From Pelagibacteraceae bacterium AG-349-L23 (lineage in GTDB: Bacteria > Pseudomonadota > Alphaproteobacteria > Pelagibacterales > Pelagibacteraceae): 62,207 nt of DNA. The stretch spans positions 1 to 62,207 of the forward strand of contig QCDD01000001.1 of assembly GCA_003281045.1 (NCBI GenBank). Reading direction: 5' to 3'. The position numbers were made by a program, and so were the translations under genes. Numbering within the stretch: position 1 is the first letter of the stretch; every line of letters starts with the position of its first letter. Below are positions 42,406 through 50,265 of the stretch, in pieces. The notes beneath the pieces are model-generated. The model did not search any database and was not told the origin of the DNA. It saw only the letters and a program-made list of their open reading frames with translations.

Positions 42406-43103
42406 AAAATTCGGCAAATTAATTTATCTCTAAAATTTAGTCTTTTGTTATATTTTCTGCTGATTTCGTTTATTCCTTTTAAAATATCTGTACTACTTAA
42501 ATTCAATAATGTTGAAATGTATCGATTTTTAATCATTTCCACATATTTCTCTCTCGATATCTTTACTCTGAAAGAAAACGTCTTCGAAACACTCCCAGGA
42601 TATAAACCATTTATATATCTCAGTATCTTTTGATCTCTTTTAAGCGATTTACTTAATTTTTTTTTCATTTTTGAAAAAGTTGGAATTTCATTTTTAGATG
42701 TGGCCAAGGTAAATATTGCTATCCGACCACCAAAATTAAGGCTATTTATACATAGCAAAAGTAGTTTTTTTATATCTTTAAGTGGTAAAAAATGAATTGT
42801 TTGTTTTAGTAAAATTAAATCAAATTTTTTTCTATTCTTTTTTAAGTAACTTATTGCATCTGTTTTATTAAAAATAATTCTTTTATCTCGATCTTTATGT
42901 TGCTCAATATCAACACCTATTGGCTTATAAGCCAATCTAAGCTTAGATGTTAGATTTCCTAATATCTTACCTCTGCCACATCCAATATCTAAAATTTCAG
43001 AATTCTTATTGAGTTTAGTTTCTTTAATTAAGAATTTGTTAAATGATTTAATATAACTAGTTGATGAAAGCCAAGTTTTATTGTCCCAATTCTTTAATGA
43101 CAC
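42396..43103 (-). CDS. Class I SAM-dependent methyltransferase
   Basis: A 235-residue methyltransferase with SAM motif I ILDIGCGRGKILGNL (about 39-53), an acidic second-strand end in VDIEQHKDR, and FDLILLKQTIHFLPLKDIKKLL as the post-II/III region. The C-terminal 90 residues are basic and helical and hold no recognised substrate domain. The SAM core resembles the ubiquinone/Trm-type group broadly. It overlaps the DUF4396 gene by 10 bp and is likely cotranscribed with the cupredoxin gene. Substrate unknown. Confidence 0.8.
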   Translation of the reverse strand: MSLKNWDNKTWLSSTSYIKSFNKFLIKETKLNKNSEILDIGCGRGKILGNLTSKLRLAYKPIGVDIEQHKDRDKRIIFNKTDAISYLKKNRKKFDLILLKQTIHFLPLKDIKKLLLLCINSLNFGGRIAIFTLATSKNEIPTFSKMKKKLSKSLKRDQKILRYINGLYPGSVSKTFSFRVKISREKYVEMIKNRYISTLLNLSSTDILKGINEISRKYNKRLNFRDKLICRILKK

Positions 43104-43540
43104 GCAATATTAAATTTTTTTAATCGCCAATAATTATAGGGCCAAGGAGTTAAAAAACCAGCTAAGAGCATAATTGGCACAACCCACCATGTTAATATTG
43201 CACCACCAGTTAAAAAATAATCAGTTAAGTTCATAGCAACTTCCATACTTATCATTGATATAAAACTCATTCCAATTGCAGTTTTAAAAGCTTTAGAAAA
43301 ATCAAAACTTTGTCTCATTAATATAATTGTTTCCAAAATGATACTTGTAATCAAACCATTAATGATTGCTAAAATCATAATTCCTAAAACAGGAAATGGA
43401 ATTTTTGTTAGCTGAAAAAATAAAATTGTACCTAAGTCACCGATTGCACAACCCAATAAACACCAAGCGGTATTTTTAGCACTTCTTTTCCAAGTATGTT
43501 TGCATGACCAATGAAAATTAGCCTTCGCAGTTGTGTCCAT
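43094..43540 (-). CDS. DUF4396 membrane protein
   Basis: A 148-residue protein with a short N-terminal segment containing WSCKHTWKRS and four predicted helices (about 24-42, 47-70, 84-104 and 112-134). WCLLGCAIGDLGTI, SIILETIILMRQ and FLTPWPYNYWRLKKF match DUF4396, a membrane family of unknown function often next to copper or heme genes. Conserved Cys and His residues in the first 35 positions could bind a metal. It is 4 bp downstream of the cupredoxin gene, so a copper link is plausible. Confidence 0.78.
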   Translation of the reverse strand: MDTTAKANFHWSCKHTWKRSAKNTAWCLLGCAIGDLGTILFFQLTKIPFPVLGIMILAIINGLITSIILETIILMRQSFDFSKAFKTAIGMSFISMISMEVAMNLTDYFLTGGAILTWWVVPIMLLAGFLTPWPYNYWRLKKFNIACH

Positions 43541-43544
43541 TAAG

Positions 43545-44048
43545 TTAATTTATATCAACTTTAGCAATCATTCCAACTTGATAATGGCCAGGAACATTGC
43601 AAGCTACTTCAATGTTAACTGCATTATCAAATTTCCAAATGATTTCACCCTTTTGTTTTGGTTCAAGTAAAACACTATTGCTATGTGAATGGGCCATAGC
43701 TTTATCCATTTTTGCCATTTTTTTCATTTTTTCTTTATCAATGGAATCAGCTAAAAGAATTTCATTTTCAACCATTTTCATCATTTCTGGTTGATGTTTC
43801 ATGTGCATCATTTTATTTGCAATATTAAATTCATGAACAAGCATACCTGCATTTTCAACTTCAAATTTTATTGTTTCGCCTGATTTAATTTGAAATGAAC
43901 TTGGTTCATAATAGTTGTCATACATTACAACTTTAATTGTTCTTGAAATTTCGCTCTCTTTACCTTTTGTGCCAATTTTCATGTTTTTATCTGCGTAGGC
44001 AAATGTATTGAAAAATAAAGTTATTAATAAAATTTTAATTAATTTCAT
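43545..44048 (-). CDS. Exported cupredoxin-like copper protein
   Basis: A 167-residue periplasmic protein with a signal peptide (1-19, cleavage after FAYA). The mature domain is a cupredoxin: the type 1 copper ligands are His72 (VHEFNI), Cys150 and His155 (CNVPGHYQVGM) and Met160, the standard H-C-H-M set. A methionine- and histidine-rich insert (HMKHQPEMMKMVE at about 82-94 and MAKMDKAMAHSH at about 111-122) could add copper sites. It is the first gene of a probable operon with DUF4396 and a methyltransferase. Electron transfer versus copper delivery cannot be decided from sequence. Confidence 0.88.
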   Translation of the reverse strand: MKLIKILLITLFFNTFAYADKNMKIGTKGKESEISRTIKVVMYDNYYEPSSFQIKSGETIKFEVENAGMLVHEFNIANKMMHMKHQPEMMKMVENEILLADSIDKEKMKKMAKMDKAMAHSHSNSVLLEPKQKGEIIWKFDNAVNIEVACNVPGHYQVGMIAKVDIN

Positions 44049-44117
44049 ATTTAAAAAATAATATTTTAAAATGTTTTAACAATGGGTCAATTTGTACTAT
44101 TATGTTATTGTACTAAA

Positions 44118-44798
44118 ATGATTTTCAAACAATTATTCGATACAAAATCTTCGACATATACTTATTTAATTTCATCTGGAGAAGGTAGAGAAGCATTGCT
44201 TATAGATCCCGTAATAGAAAATGTTAGTGAATATATAAATTTGCTTAAAAAATTAGATTTAAAATTAGTAAAAGTAATTGATACTCATATTCACGCTGAT
44301 CATGTAACAGGAGCATCTAAGCTAAAAGATATTACTAAATGCTCTACTATTATGGGTGCACACACTCCTGCAGATGCCGTTGAAATTAAAGTAAAAGATG
44401 ATGAATATATTAATCTAGATAATCTGAAAATTAGAGCGATGTATACTCCTGGACATACTTCAGATAGTTATAGCTTTTTAATGGATAATTATCTTTTTTC
44501 AGGTGACACTCTTCTAATTAACGGGACTGGTCGAACGGACTTTCAAAATGGTAGTTCAAAAGATGCTTATAATTCAATTTTTAACAAACTTTTAAAATTA
44601 CCTGAGGAAACTCTTTTGTACCCTGCTCATGATTATAAAGGTGAAAAAGTAAGCACGATTGGAAAAGAAAAAAAACAAAATCCAAGATTACAAGTAAGCA
44701 GTGTTGATGAATATATTGAAATCATGAACAATCTTAATTTAAAAAAACCTGCTCAAATTGATTACAATGTTTCTAAAAATATTAATTTAGGTGTTTAA
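44118..44798 (+). CDS. Persulfide dioxygenase-type metallo-beta-lactamase-fold hydrolase (ETHE1-like)
   Basis: From the ATG at 44118 (an upstream ATG at 44082 adds twelve unlikely residues) the protein has 226 residues. It has the MBL zinc/iron motif THIHADHVTGA (about 55-65), the ETHE1 features GHTSDSYSF, SGDTLLINGTGRTDFQNGS and YPAHDYKGEKVSTIGKEK. These give a non-heme iron persulfide dioxygenase that oxidises glutathione persulfide to sulfite. It is divergent from the cupredoxin gene. It fits sulfide or thiol detoxification in an organism using organic sulfur. Confidence 0.9.
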   Translation: MIFKQLFDTKSSTYTYLISSGEGREALLIDPVIENVSEYINLLKKLDLKLVKVIDTHIHADHVTGASKLKDITKCSTIMGAHTPADAVEIKVKDDEYINLDNLKIRAMYTPGHTSDSYSFLMDNYLFSGDTLLINGTGRTDFQNGSSKDAYNSIFNKLLKLPEETLLYPAHDYKGEKVSTIGKEKKQNPRLQVSSVDEYIEIMNNLNLKKPAQIDYNVSKNINLGV

Positions 44799-44799
44799 A

Positions 44800-45168
44800 T
44801 TAAATAGAAGATCTTAAAGCTTTGTAGATTAGTTCTTTAGAAGTCTCTCCAAGACTTCGATAAACTTCTTTATTGTCTTTAAAAATTAAAAGTGTGGTTT
44901 GATATTGCACATTAAAGAAATTAGCAATTTCCTTGTTAGTGACATCAAATGAAAAATATTCAATATTTTTAAAATCGTTTTTTGCTTTTTGCAAAACTTT
45001 CATTTGACTAGCGCATGACATACAATACTTAATCCAGGAACTCACCACTACAACCTTACCTTCAGATTGTGCTTTATCAAATAATTCTTTTTTAAAAGTT
45101 GTTTCTTTTTCCATAGCATTGACATTGAATGCAAATAAAAGAAAACAAATAGTTAAAATTTTTTTCAT
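44800..45168 (-). CDS. Exported thioredoxin-like protein
   Basis: A 122-residue protein with a signal peptide (1-18, cleavage near FNVNA). The active-site motif is WIKYCMSCASQM, a CxxC (CMSC) placed after a beta-strand as in thioredoxin folds, and TTLLIFKDNKEVYRS is the cis-Pro-equivalent strand region (here Thr-Thr in place of the cis-Pro). The missing cis-Pro is unusual for the fold. It is probably a periplasmic thiol-disulfide or copper-thiol protein. It follows azlD by 6 bp, at the end of the azlCD/iron transporter run. Confidence 0.72.
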   Translation of the reverse strand: MKKILTICFLLFAFNVNAMEKETTFKKELFDKAQSEGKVVVVSSWIKYCMSCASQMKVLQKAKNDFKNIEYFSFDVTNKEIANFFNVQYQTTLLIFKDNKEVYRSLGETSKELIYKALRSSI

Positions 45169-45174
45169 AAATGC

Positions 45175-45489
45175 TTATACAACAAATATTAAAAACCAAT
45201 AAGAAGCTAATCCTGAAAATATTGTCGCAATTATACTTCTAGAGAAAATACCAATAACCATAGCAATTATTGCAGCTAATATCTTTGGATTATCATCTAT
45301 TTCGAATAAGCCTTTGTCATTAATAAAAATTGCCGGAAAAATTATTGCAGGAAATATTGCTGATGGCACAAATGATAGTATCTCTCTAATTCTATCATTG
45401 AACATTTCCTTTTTAATTAAAGCTATCATGGAAAATCTTGTTAGATACGTAATCAATCCACAATATAAAATTAATGCCCAGTTGCTCAT
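45175..45489 (-). CDS. azlD: AzlD-family branched-chain amino-acid exporter small subunit
   Basis: A 104-residue protein with four predicted helices and the AzlD pattern YLTRFSMIAL near 16-25 (the family's TRxxPF-type segment, here TRFSM) and VPSAIFPAIIFPAIFI near 41-56. It overlaps azlC by 4 bp. With AzlC it forms an exporter of branched-chain amino acids or their analogues, and the small subunit is required for activity in characterised systems. Confidence 0.83.
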   Translation of the reverse strand: MSNWALILYCGLITYLTRFSMIALIKKEMFNDRIREILSFVPSAIFPAIIFPAIFINDKGLFEIDDNPKILAAIIAMVIGIFSRSIIATIFSGLASYWFLIFVV

Positions 45490-46178
45490 ACTTTTCTATT
45501 TTTCGATGTTAAAATCATTGCAGTGAATAACCCTGCTAAAGCAGCAACTATGACGTATGCTTTAAAAGGGATATAATTATATCCAAATGTAGCAACCAAC
45601 CCTGAAATAATTATTACAATCACATTTATAAATTTTCTAAAGTCATTAACTAATAAGGCTAAAAAAGTTAAAGGAACCGCAAAACTTAGACCAAGTTTTT
45701 CTGGGATTGCTGCTCCAAGTATAATTCCTAAGAATGTTGTTGATTGCCATATCACCCAACAAGTAGCTCCCCCACCTACTAAATGAAAATATCTATTATT
45801 ATTTTTATTCTTTTTTAAATATTCATTTGAAATTGCAAATGCTTGATCGATTAAAAAGTATGAAATAATAATTTTCCAAATTAATTTTAAATCCGATAGA
45901 TGTTCAGATACGACTGCACCATAAAGTAAATGTCTTGAATTAACAGCCCCAACAGAACTTATTATTACTAAAGATGAAGCTCCTCCTGAAAATAATTGCA
46001 ATAATACTATTTGCGAAGCGCCACCAAAAATTATTAAAGACATTGCCATTGTTTCAATTGGAGTAAATCCAATATCAATAGCCAATACGCCAAATATCAA
46101 ACCAAATGGGACCACTGGTATCATAAGTGGGCTTACGTCAATAATTCCCTTTAAAAAAACTTTAAAGCTACTTTTCAT
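45486..46178 (-). CDS. azlC: AzlC-family branched-chain amino-acid exporter large subunit
   Basis: A 230-residue membrane protein of the AzlC/LIV-E family. Signature elements: PLMIPVVPFGLIFGVLAIDIGFTPIETMAMS (about 17-47), the FGGASQIVLLQLFSGGA motif near 51-67, and NSRHLLYGAVVSEHL near 81-95. About eight helices are predicted. It lies 19 bp downstream of the iron transporter ATPase gene on the same strand and may be transcribed with it. Substrate is inferred from the family only. Confidence 0.87.
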   Translation of the reverse strand: MKSSFKVFLKGIIDVSPLMIPVVPFGLIFGVLAIDIGFTPIETMAMSLIIFGGASQIVLLQLFSGGASSLVIISSVGAVNSRHLLYGAVVSEHLSDLKLIWKIIISYFLIDQAFAISNEYLKKNKNNNRYFHLVGGGATCWVIWQSTTFLGIILGAAIPEKLGLSFAVPLTFLALLVNDFRKFINVIVIIISGLVATFGYNYIPFKAYVIVAALAGLFTAMILTSKNRKV

Positions 46179-46196
46179 TTTCTAAAAGGTTTTTTA

Positions 46197-47258
46197 TTAG
46201 AAGCAAACTATATGATCAATATGAATTGGTCTTTTGATACCAAATTTTTCATCAACTTCATGTTGATGTATATGGTGTGAGTGAACAAATACTGGAATTA
46301 AAGTGTTGCTTGAAGTTTTTAGCGTATAAATAAAATTAGTGCCTCTAAATTTTCGATCAACTACCTCAAGCTTTAAATTACTTGAATCATCATGTTCTAA
46401 GTCCTCTGGCTGGAGTAATAATTTTACATCAGACCCCTCTGGGTATTCTTTTATAAAGTTACCCTCAATAGTGCCTAAATCCAAATTTTCTAAAGTATTT
46501 TTTCCAGTTACTTTTGCTGGAATTAAAATTCCTCTATTTAAAAAATTAACTACCTCAACAGAATTTGGGAAATGATAAACTTTATAAGGATCATCAAATT
46601 GTTTCAATTCTTGATTTAAAATTATTCCGCATTTAGACCCTAGATAAAATGCCTCATAAGAGTCATGAGTAACTATAATTGTTGTGATTTTTAATTTGTT
46701 TAGAATTTTTTTTAATCTTACTTGAATTTCTTCTTTAAAACTTTGGTCTACATTTGATAGTGGTTCATCAAGCAGCAATAAGTCTGGCTGCATTATCAAT
46801 GATCTTGCTAATGAGGCTCTTTGAGCTTCACCAGCGCTAATTTCATGCGGATATTTATTTAATATTTTAGAAATATCTAATAATTCTACTATTTCATCTA
46901 AACTAATTTTTTTATCTTTTTTTTCTTTATTTCTTTCAGATCCAAGTAAAATATTTTTTTCAACAATATAATGTGGAAATAAGCTATTGTCTTGAAAAGC
47001 AAGCGATATGTTTCTATCTTCTGGTTCTAAATTTATTTCTTCAGAAGATAATGTTTTTCCATTTAAAATAATCGAACCTTTTTTGATTTTTTCAAGGCCT
47101 GCAATTGTTCTTAATATTGTAGTTTTACCAATACCTGAAGGACCTAAAAGACATATTACATCGCCCTGGTTTTCAATCGAGAAAGTAACATTCCTAACTT
47201 TAGTTTTGTTATTTATATTAAAGTCAACATTTTTAACTTCAAAAAAATTCTTATTCAT
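46197..47258 (-). CDS. fbpC: Iron(III) ABC transporter ATP-binding protein
   Basis: A 353-residue ATPase of the Fe3+/polyamine-type ABC family. Walker A is LLGPSGIGKTTILR (about 36-49), the Q-loop is AFQDNSLFPHYIVEKNI, the signature is ISAGEAQRASLARSL, Walker B is LLLLDEPLSNVD and the switch is VTHDSYEAF. The signature reads SAGEA where LSGGE or LSGGQ is usual, a small departure that still fits the fold. The C-terminal about 110 residues form the TOBE-like regulatory domain. It overlaps the permease gene by 8 bp. Confidence 0.88.
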   Translation of the reverse strand: MNKNFFEVKNVDFNINNKTKVRNVTFSIENQGDVICLLGPSGIGKTTILRTIAGLEKIKKGSIILNGKTLSSEEINLEPEDRNISLAFQDNSLFPHYIVEKNILLGSERNKEKKDKKISLDEIVELLDISKILNKYPHEISAGEAQRASLARSLIMQPDLLLLDEPLSNVDQSFKEEIQVRLKKILNKLKITTIIVTHDSYEAFYLGSKCGIILNQELKQFDDPYKVYHFPNSVEVVNFLNRGILIPAKVTGKNTLENLDLGTIEGNFIKEYPEGSDVKLLLQPEDLEHDDSSNLKLEVVDRKFRGTNFIYTLKTSSNTLIPVFVHSHHIHQHEVDEKFGIKRPIHIDHIVCF

Positions 47259-48870
47259 TGTTGTCTCTCAAAATATATTTAGATGTAACAATTATGAAAA
47301 AAGTTGCAATCAAAATTAAAAATAGAGAAGGAACTGCAGCAGCCTCAAGCAAATCCTCTGATGCAGAAATATAGGCTGTAGTTGCAAAAGTTTCAAAATT
47401 AAAAGGTCTTAAAATAAGAGTTATTGGTAGTTCTCTTATTATTTCTAAAGATACTAATATTCCAACAAATAACAAAGAATTTCTTAGAAAAGGAATATGG
47501 ATATTCATAAAAGTTTTTCTTTTTGAATAACCAAGTAGATACGAACTTTCGTCAACTGAAATATTAATTTTTTCATAACCTGATTTAATTCCATTATATG
47601 CAAGTGAATAAAATCGAACAAAATATACAAGTACCAATCCAAGAATTGATCCTATAAAAACTTTTTTGATAGAAACAAAACCTAAATTTTTAACTAAGTT
47701 ATTATCAAACCATGCAACAAAAGTTATGAACGCAACAGCTAAAATTACTCCTGGTATAGCATAACCTGAAATAGATAATGTGGATAAAATATTTAACGTT
47801 TTATTTTTATTCACTCTATTTCCATAATTCGAAATTAAACCAAAAATTATCAACATTAGACTCGATAAAGTTACCAAATAAAGAGTATTGATTAATAAAT
47901 CTAAAGCATTCAAATCAAACAAATTTTCAGGAAATTTAATTGTCCAATACATCATTTGACTAAGAGGAAATAAAAAACTTAAAAAGAAAATTAGGAAACA
48001 AAATGAAAATGCTAAAAAACCCTTTTTACCTAAAAGTTGTATTTTTTCTTTTTGTTTAAATCCTGCCTTGGTATTGAAATGATATTTGGCGTTTTTTCTG
48101 GATAAATTTTCTAAAATAAATAGTGCAAAAATAAATAATAATAAAAAAAATGATAATCGATTTGCAAATGCTAAATCATCAAAGGCAATCCATGAATTAT
48201 AAATGCCCGTTGTTAATGTATTAATTGAAAAGAAATCTACAGCACCAAATTCAGCGAGTGTTTCCATTGCAACTAGCGATAAGCCAGCAACTATTGCAGG
48301 CCTTGCTGCTGGAAGAATGATTGAATAAAGTGCTTTAAACTTTGTAAACCCTAGGTTTTTTCCCAAATCAATTATATTTTGTGATTGATATAAAAAAGAT
48401 GCCCTTGCTAGAATATATACGTAGGCATAAAGCGAAAAAGAAATTGATAAGACCGCTCCTAATAAGCCATCAAACTTTGGAATACTTTGATTATAATTGC
48501 CTTCACCAAATAAATTTTTTAAAATTGTGTAAGCTGTGCCATAATTTTCAAAAAAAGCTGTCAAAGAATATGCGTAAATATAAGGCGGTACAGCAAAAGA
48601 TAATATTAGTGCCCATTTAAAAAAATTACTGAATGGGAAATTGAAAAATGAAACAAGGTAAGCAGATCCCGTCCCTATTAAAAAAGTTAGAATTAAAACA
48701 CTTACCAATAAAATTAATGAGTTGGAAATATACTCCATTAAAAAAGTATCCTTTAATACTTGATAGTAATTGGATGTGCTTTCAAAAAAACTAGAAAAGA
48801 CGGTTAAAATTGGAATAATTACAAATAATGAAATTATAAAAGAAGATATATACCAAAAATTTATTCTCAT
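47251..48870 (-). CDS. fbpB: Iron(III) ABC transporter permease, fused double-domain
   Basis: A 539-residue permease with two copies of the binding-protein-dependent transport domain, as in FbpB/SfuB. About 12 helices. Each half has an EAA loop: DLGKNLGFTKFKALYSIILPA (about 170-190) in the first, and DESSYLLGYSKRKTFMNIHIPF (about 435-456) in the second. It would form the channel for iron released by FbpA. Its ribosome site (AAGGCGG, ten bases upstream of ATG) follows a hairpin and small gene in the same operon. Confidence 0.9.
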   Translation of the reverse strand: MRINFWYISSFIISLFVIIPILTVFSSFFESTSNYYQVLKDTFLMEYISNSLILLVSVLILTFLIGTGSAYLVSFFNFPFSNFFKWALILSFAVPPYIYAYSLTAFFENYGTAYTILKNLFGEGNYNQSIPKFDGLLGAVLSISFSLYAYVYILARASFLYQSQNIIDLGKNLGFTKFKALYSIILPAARPAIVAGLSLVAMETLAEFGAVDFFSINTLTTGIYNSWIAFDDLAFANRLSFFLLLFIFALFILENLSRKNAKYHFNTKAGFKQKEKIQLLGKKGFLAFSFCFLIFFLSFLFPLSQMMYWTIKFPENLFDLNALDLLINTLYLVTLSSLMLIIFGLISNYGNRVNKNKTLNILSTLSISGYAIPGVILAVAFITFVAWFDNNLVKNLGFVSIKKVFIGSILGLVLVYFVRFYSLAYNGIKSGYEKINISVDESSYLLGYSKRKTFMNIHIPFLRNSLLFVGILVSLEIIRELPITLILRPFNFETFATTAYISASEDLLEAAAVPSLFLILIATFFIIVTSKYILRDNNE

Positions 48871-48915
48871 AATTTATAATCCGCCTTATAAACATGAAAA
48901 AGTATTATGCTCACG

Positions 48916-48945
48916 GCCTTAGTAAGGAGACAACTTGACTAAGGC
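48916..48945. other. Intercistronic hairpin between small Cys gene and iron permease gene
   Basis: Perfect 8-bp inverted repeat GCCTTAGT / ACTAAGGC with a 14-base loop. It lies between the stop of the small Cys-rich ORF (48965) and the permease start (48870). There is no U-run on the minus strand. It is therefore more likely to affect mRNA processing or stability than termination, giving more binding protein than permease, similar to the stem at 8904-8937. Confidence 0.55.
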
Positions 48946-48964
48946 GCATGAACACCCAGAAAAA

Positions 48965-49135
48965 TCAAAAATCAAATACTTTTAGGATATGCGGAACCTC
49001 CTCAGTTTTAATTTCTGAAAGCTTTCTGTTATTTACTCTTTTGTTGATTTTTTCACACTCCAAACTGCATGGGGAACATGCTTTGGAAGACTTATTTAAA
49101 TCAACTTCAGAAATAAATTTCTTTTTTTCTTCCAT
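48965..49135 (-). CDS. Small Cys-rich protein in iron operon, 56 aa, unknown
   Basis: A 56-residue ORF whose ATG (49135) is 3 bp past the stop of the iron-binding protein gene, so likely cotranscribed. It contains CSPCSLEC (about residues 20-27), two CxxC-like spacings that could bind a metal or Fe-S cluster, and an EEVPHILKVFDF tail. It has no signal peptide or membrane helix, so would be cytoplasmic. The family is not recognised. A plus-strand ORF of similar size overlaps it, but the minus frame fits the operon better. Confidence 0.55.
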   Translation of the reverse strand: MEEKKKFISEVDLNKSSKACSPCSLECEKINKRVNNRKLSEIKTEEVPHILKVFDF

Positions 49136-49138
49136 TGG

Positions 49139-50167
49139 TTATTTCCAACCAGCGGCTGTCATTACTTCTACTGCAGCAGCTTGATTTTTTCCATAAGAAG
49201 CTAATTTAGTTTTCATATCTTGTTTGAAATCTAATCCTAAATTATTGACTACTAATGGACTTGGTGAAACACCATCAATCATTGGAAACTCAAAAGTATT
49301 ATTTGTAAAATGCTCTTGAGACTCTGGAGTTAATAAAAACTCTACAAGTTTAACAGCATTAGCTTTATTAGGTGCACCTTTTACTAAAGCAGCACAACTA
49401 ACATTCATGTGCGTTCCTCTATCATTCTGATTAGGAAAGAAAGCTTTAACTTTTTTTGCAGCTTCCTGTTGCTCTGCACCTTTTTTACCAGATAACATTA
49501 AAGCTAAGTAGTAAGTATTAGCTACCGCAATGTCAGCTTCACCTGCTGCAACTGCCATAATTTGTGCTCTATCATTACCTGTTGGTGTTCTTGCCATATT
49601 TGCAACAACTCCTTCAGCCCATGCTGCTGTTGCAGCTTTTCCATTATTTTTAATTAAAGACGCTACAAGAGATTTATTATAAATGTTACTAGATTTTCTT
49701 ATTACTAATCTACCTTTCCACTTTGGATCAGCTAAACCTTCATAAGTCATTCCAGATAATTCAGCACCAGTTACTCTCTCTGGTGAGTAATAAATTATTC
49801 TTGCTCTTTTTGCGATTCCAACCCACTTGTTTGTTCTAAAGCTTTTTGGAACAGCATCTTTAATTGCTGCAGATGTTAAACCACCTTGCAGTGCACCTTT
49901 TGCATCCATTGCACCACATCTACCTGCATCTGCAGTGATGTATAAGTCAGCAGATGAGTCTGCACCTTCGCTAATGATTCTTTTTTCTAAAGCACCTGAT
50001 TTTCCGTTTATCAAATTAACTTTAATCCCAGTCATATTTGTAAACTTAGAATAAAGCTCAGAGTCCGCTTTATAATGTCTTGCATTGAAAACATTAACCT
50101 CGTCTGCAATTGCAAATGATGATGCAATTACTGAAAAGATTAACGTTATAATTGATATCTTCCTCAT
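49139..50167 (-). CDS. fbpA: Iron(III) ABC transporter substrate-binding protein (FbpA/FutA type)
   Basis: A 342-residue periplasmic protein with a signal peptide (1-21, cleavage after FAIA). The mature chain opens VNVFNARHYKADSELYSKF, the FutA/FbpA-like start, and has the ferric-site tyrosines in VANTYYLALML (about 216-226). It is of the class that binds bare iron(III) rather than siderophore complexes. The gene is first in the fbpA-Cys-rich-fbpB-fbpC run and sits directly downstream of strong Fur-like boxes. It shares strand with the upstream LysR gene. Confidence 0.92.
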   Translation of the reverse strand: MRKISIITLIFSVIASSFAIADEVNVFNARHYKADSELYSKFTNMTGIKVNLINGKSGALEKRIISEGADSSADLYITADAGRCGAMDAKGALQGGLTSAAIKDAVPKSFRTNKWVGIAKRARIIYYSPERVTGAELSGMTYEGLADPKWKGRLVIRKSSNIYNKSLVASLIKNNGKAATAAWAEGVVANMARTPTGNDRAQIMAVAAGEADIAVANTYYLALMLSGKKGAEQQEAAKKVKAFFPNQNDRGTHMNVSCAALVKGAPNKANAVKLVEFLLTPESQEHFTNNTFEFPMIDGVSPSPLVVNNLGLDFKQDMKTKLASYGKNQAAAVEVMTAAGWK

Positions 50168-50205
50168 TTATTCTCCGTTATTCTTAGTTATTCCGCATGA
50201 TTTAA

Positions 50206-50242
50206 TGAGAATGAGAATTATTCTCATTGAGAATGATTATCA
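50206..50242. promoter_or_regulatory. Tandem Fur-type iron boxes upstream of fbpA
   Basis: A perfect 9-1-9 palindrome AATGAGAAT-T-ATTCTCATT spans 50210-50228; a second 7-1-7 site TGAGAAT-G-ATTATCA (one mismatch) spans 50228-50242; and a further TGAGAAT copy lies at 50206-50212. Overlapping TGAGAAT units are typical of cooperative Fur operators. It is 39 bp upstream of the iron-binding protein ATG, so iron repression of the operon is expected. Other alphaproteobacterial iron regulators such as RirA or Irr use different motifs. Confidence 0.85.
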
Positions 50243-50265
50243 ATCGCAATAGTGTCGCAGTCGAT

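Noticed and set aside
48948-49184. Plus-strand ORF of 78 codons beginning near AAGGAG
   Set aside because: The Shine-Dalgarno-like sequence lies in a hairpin loop 18 bp from the ATG, and the reading runs antisense across fbpA and the Cys-rich gene; the minus-strand frame fits the iron operon.
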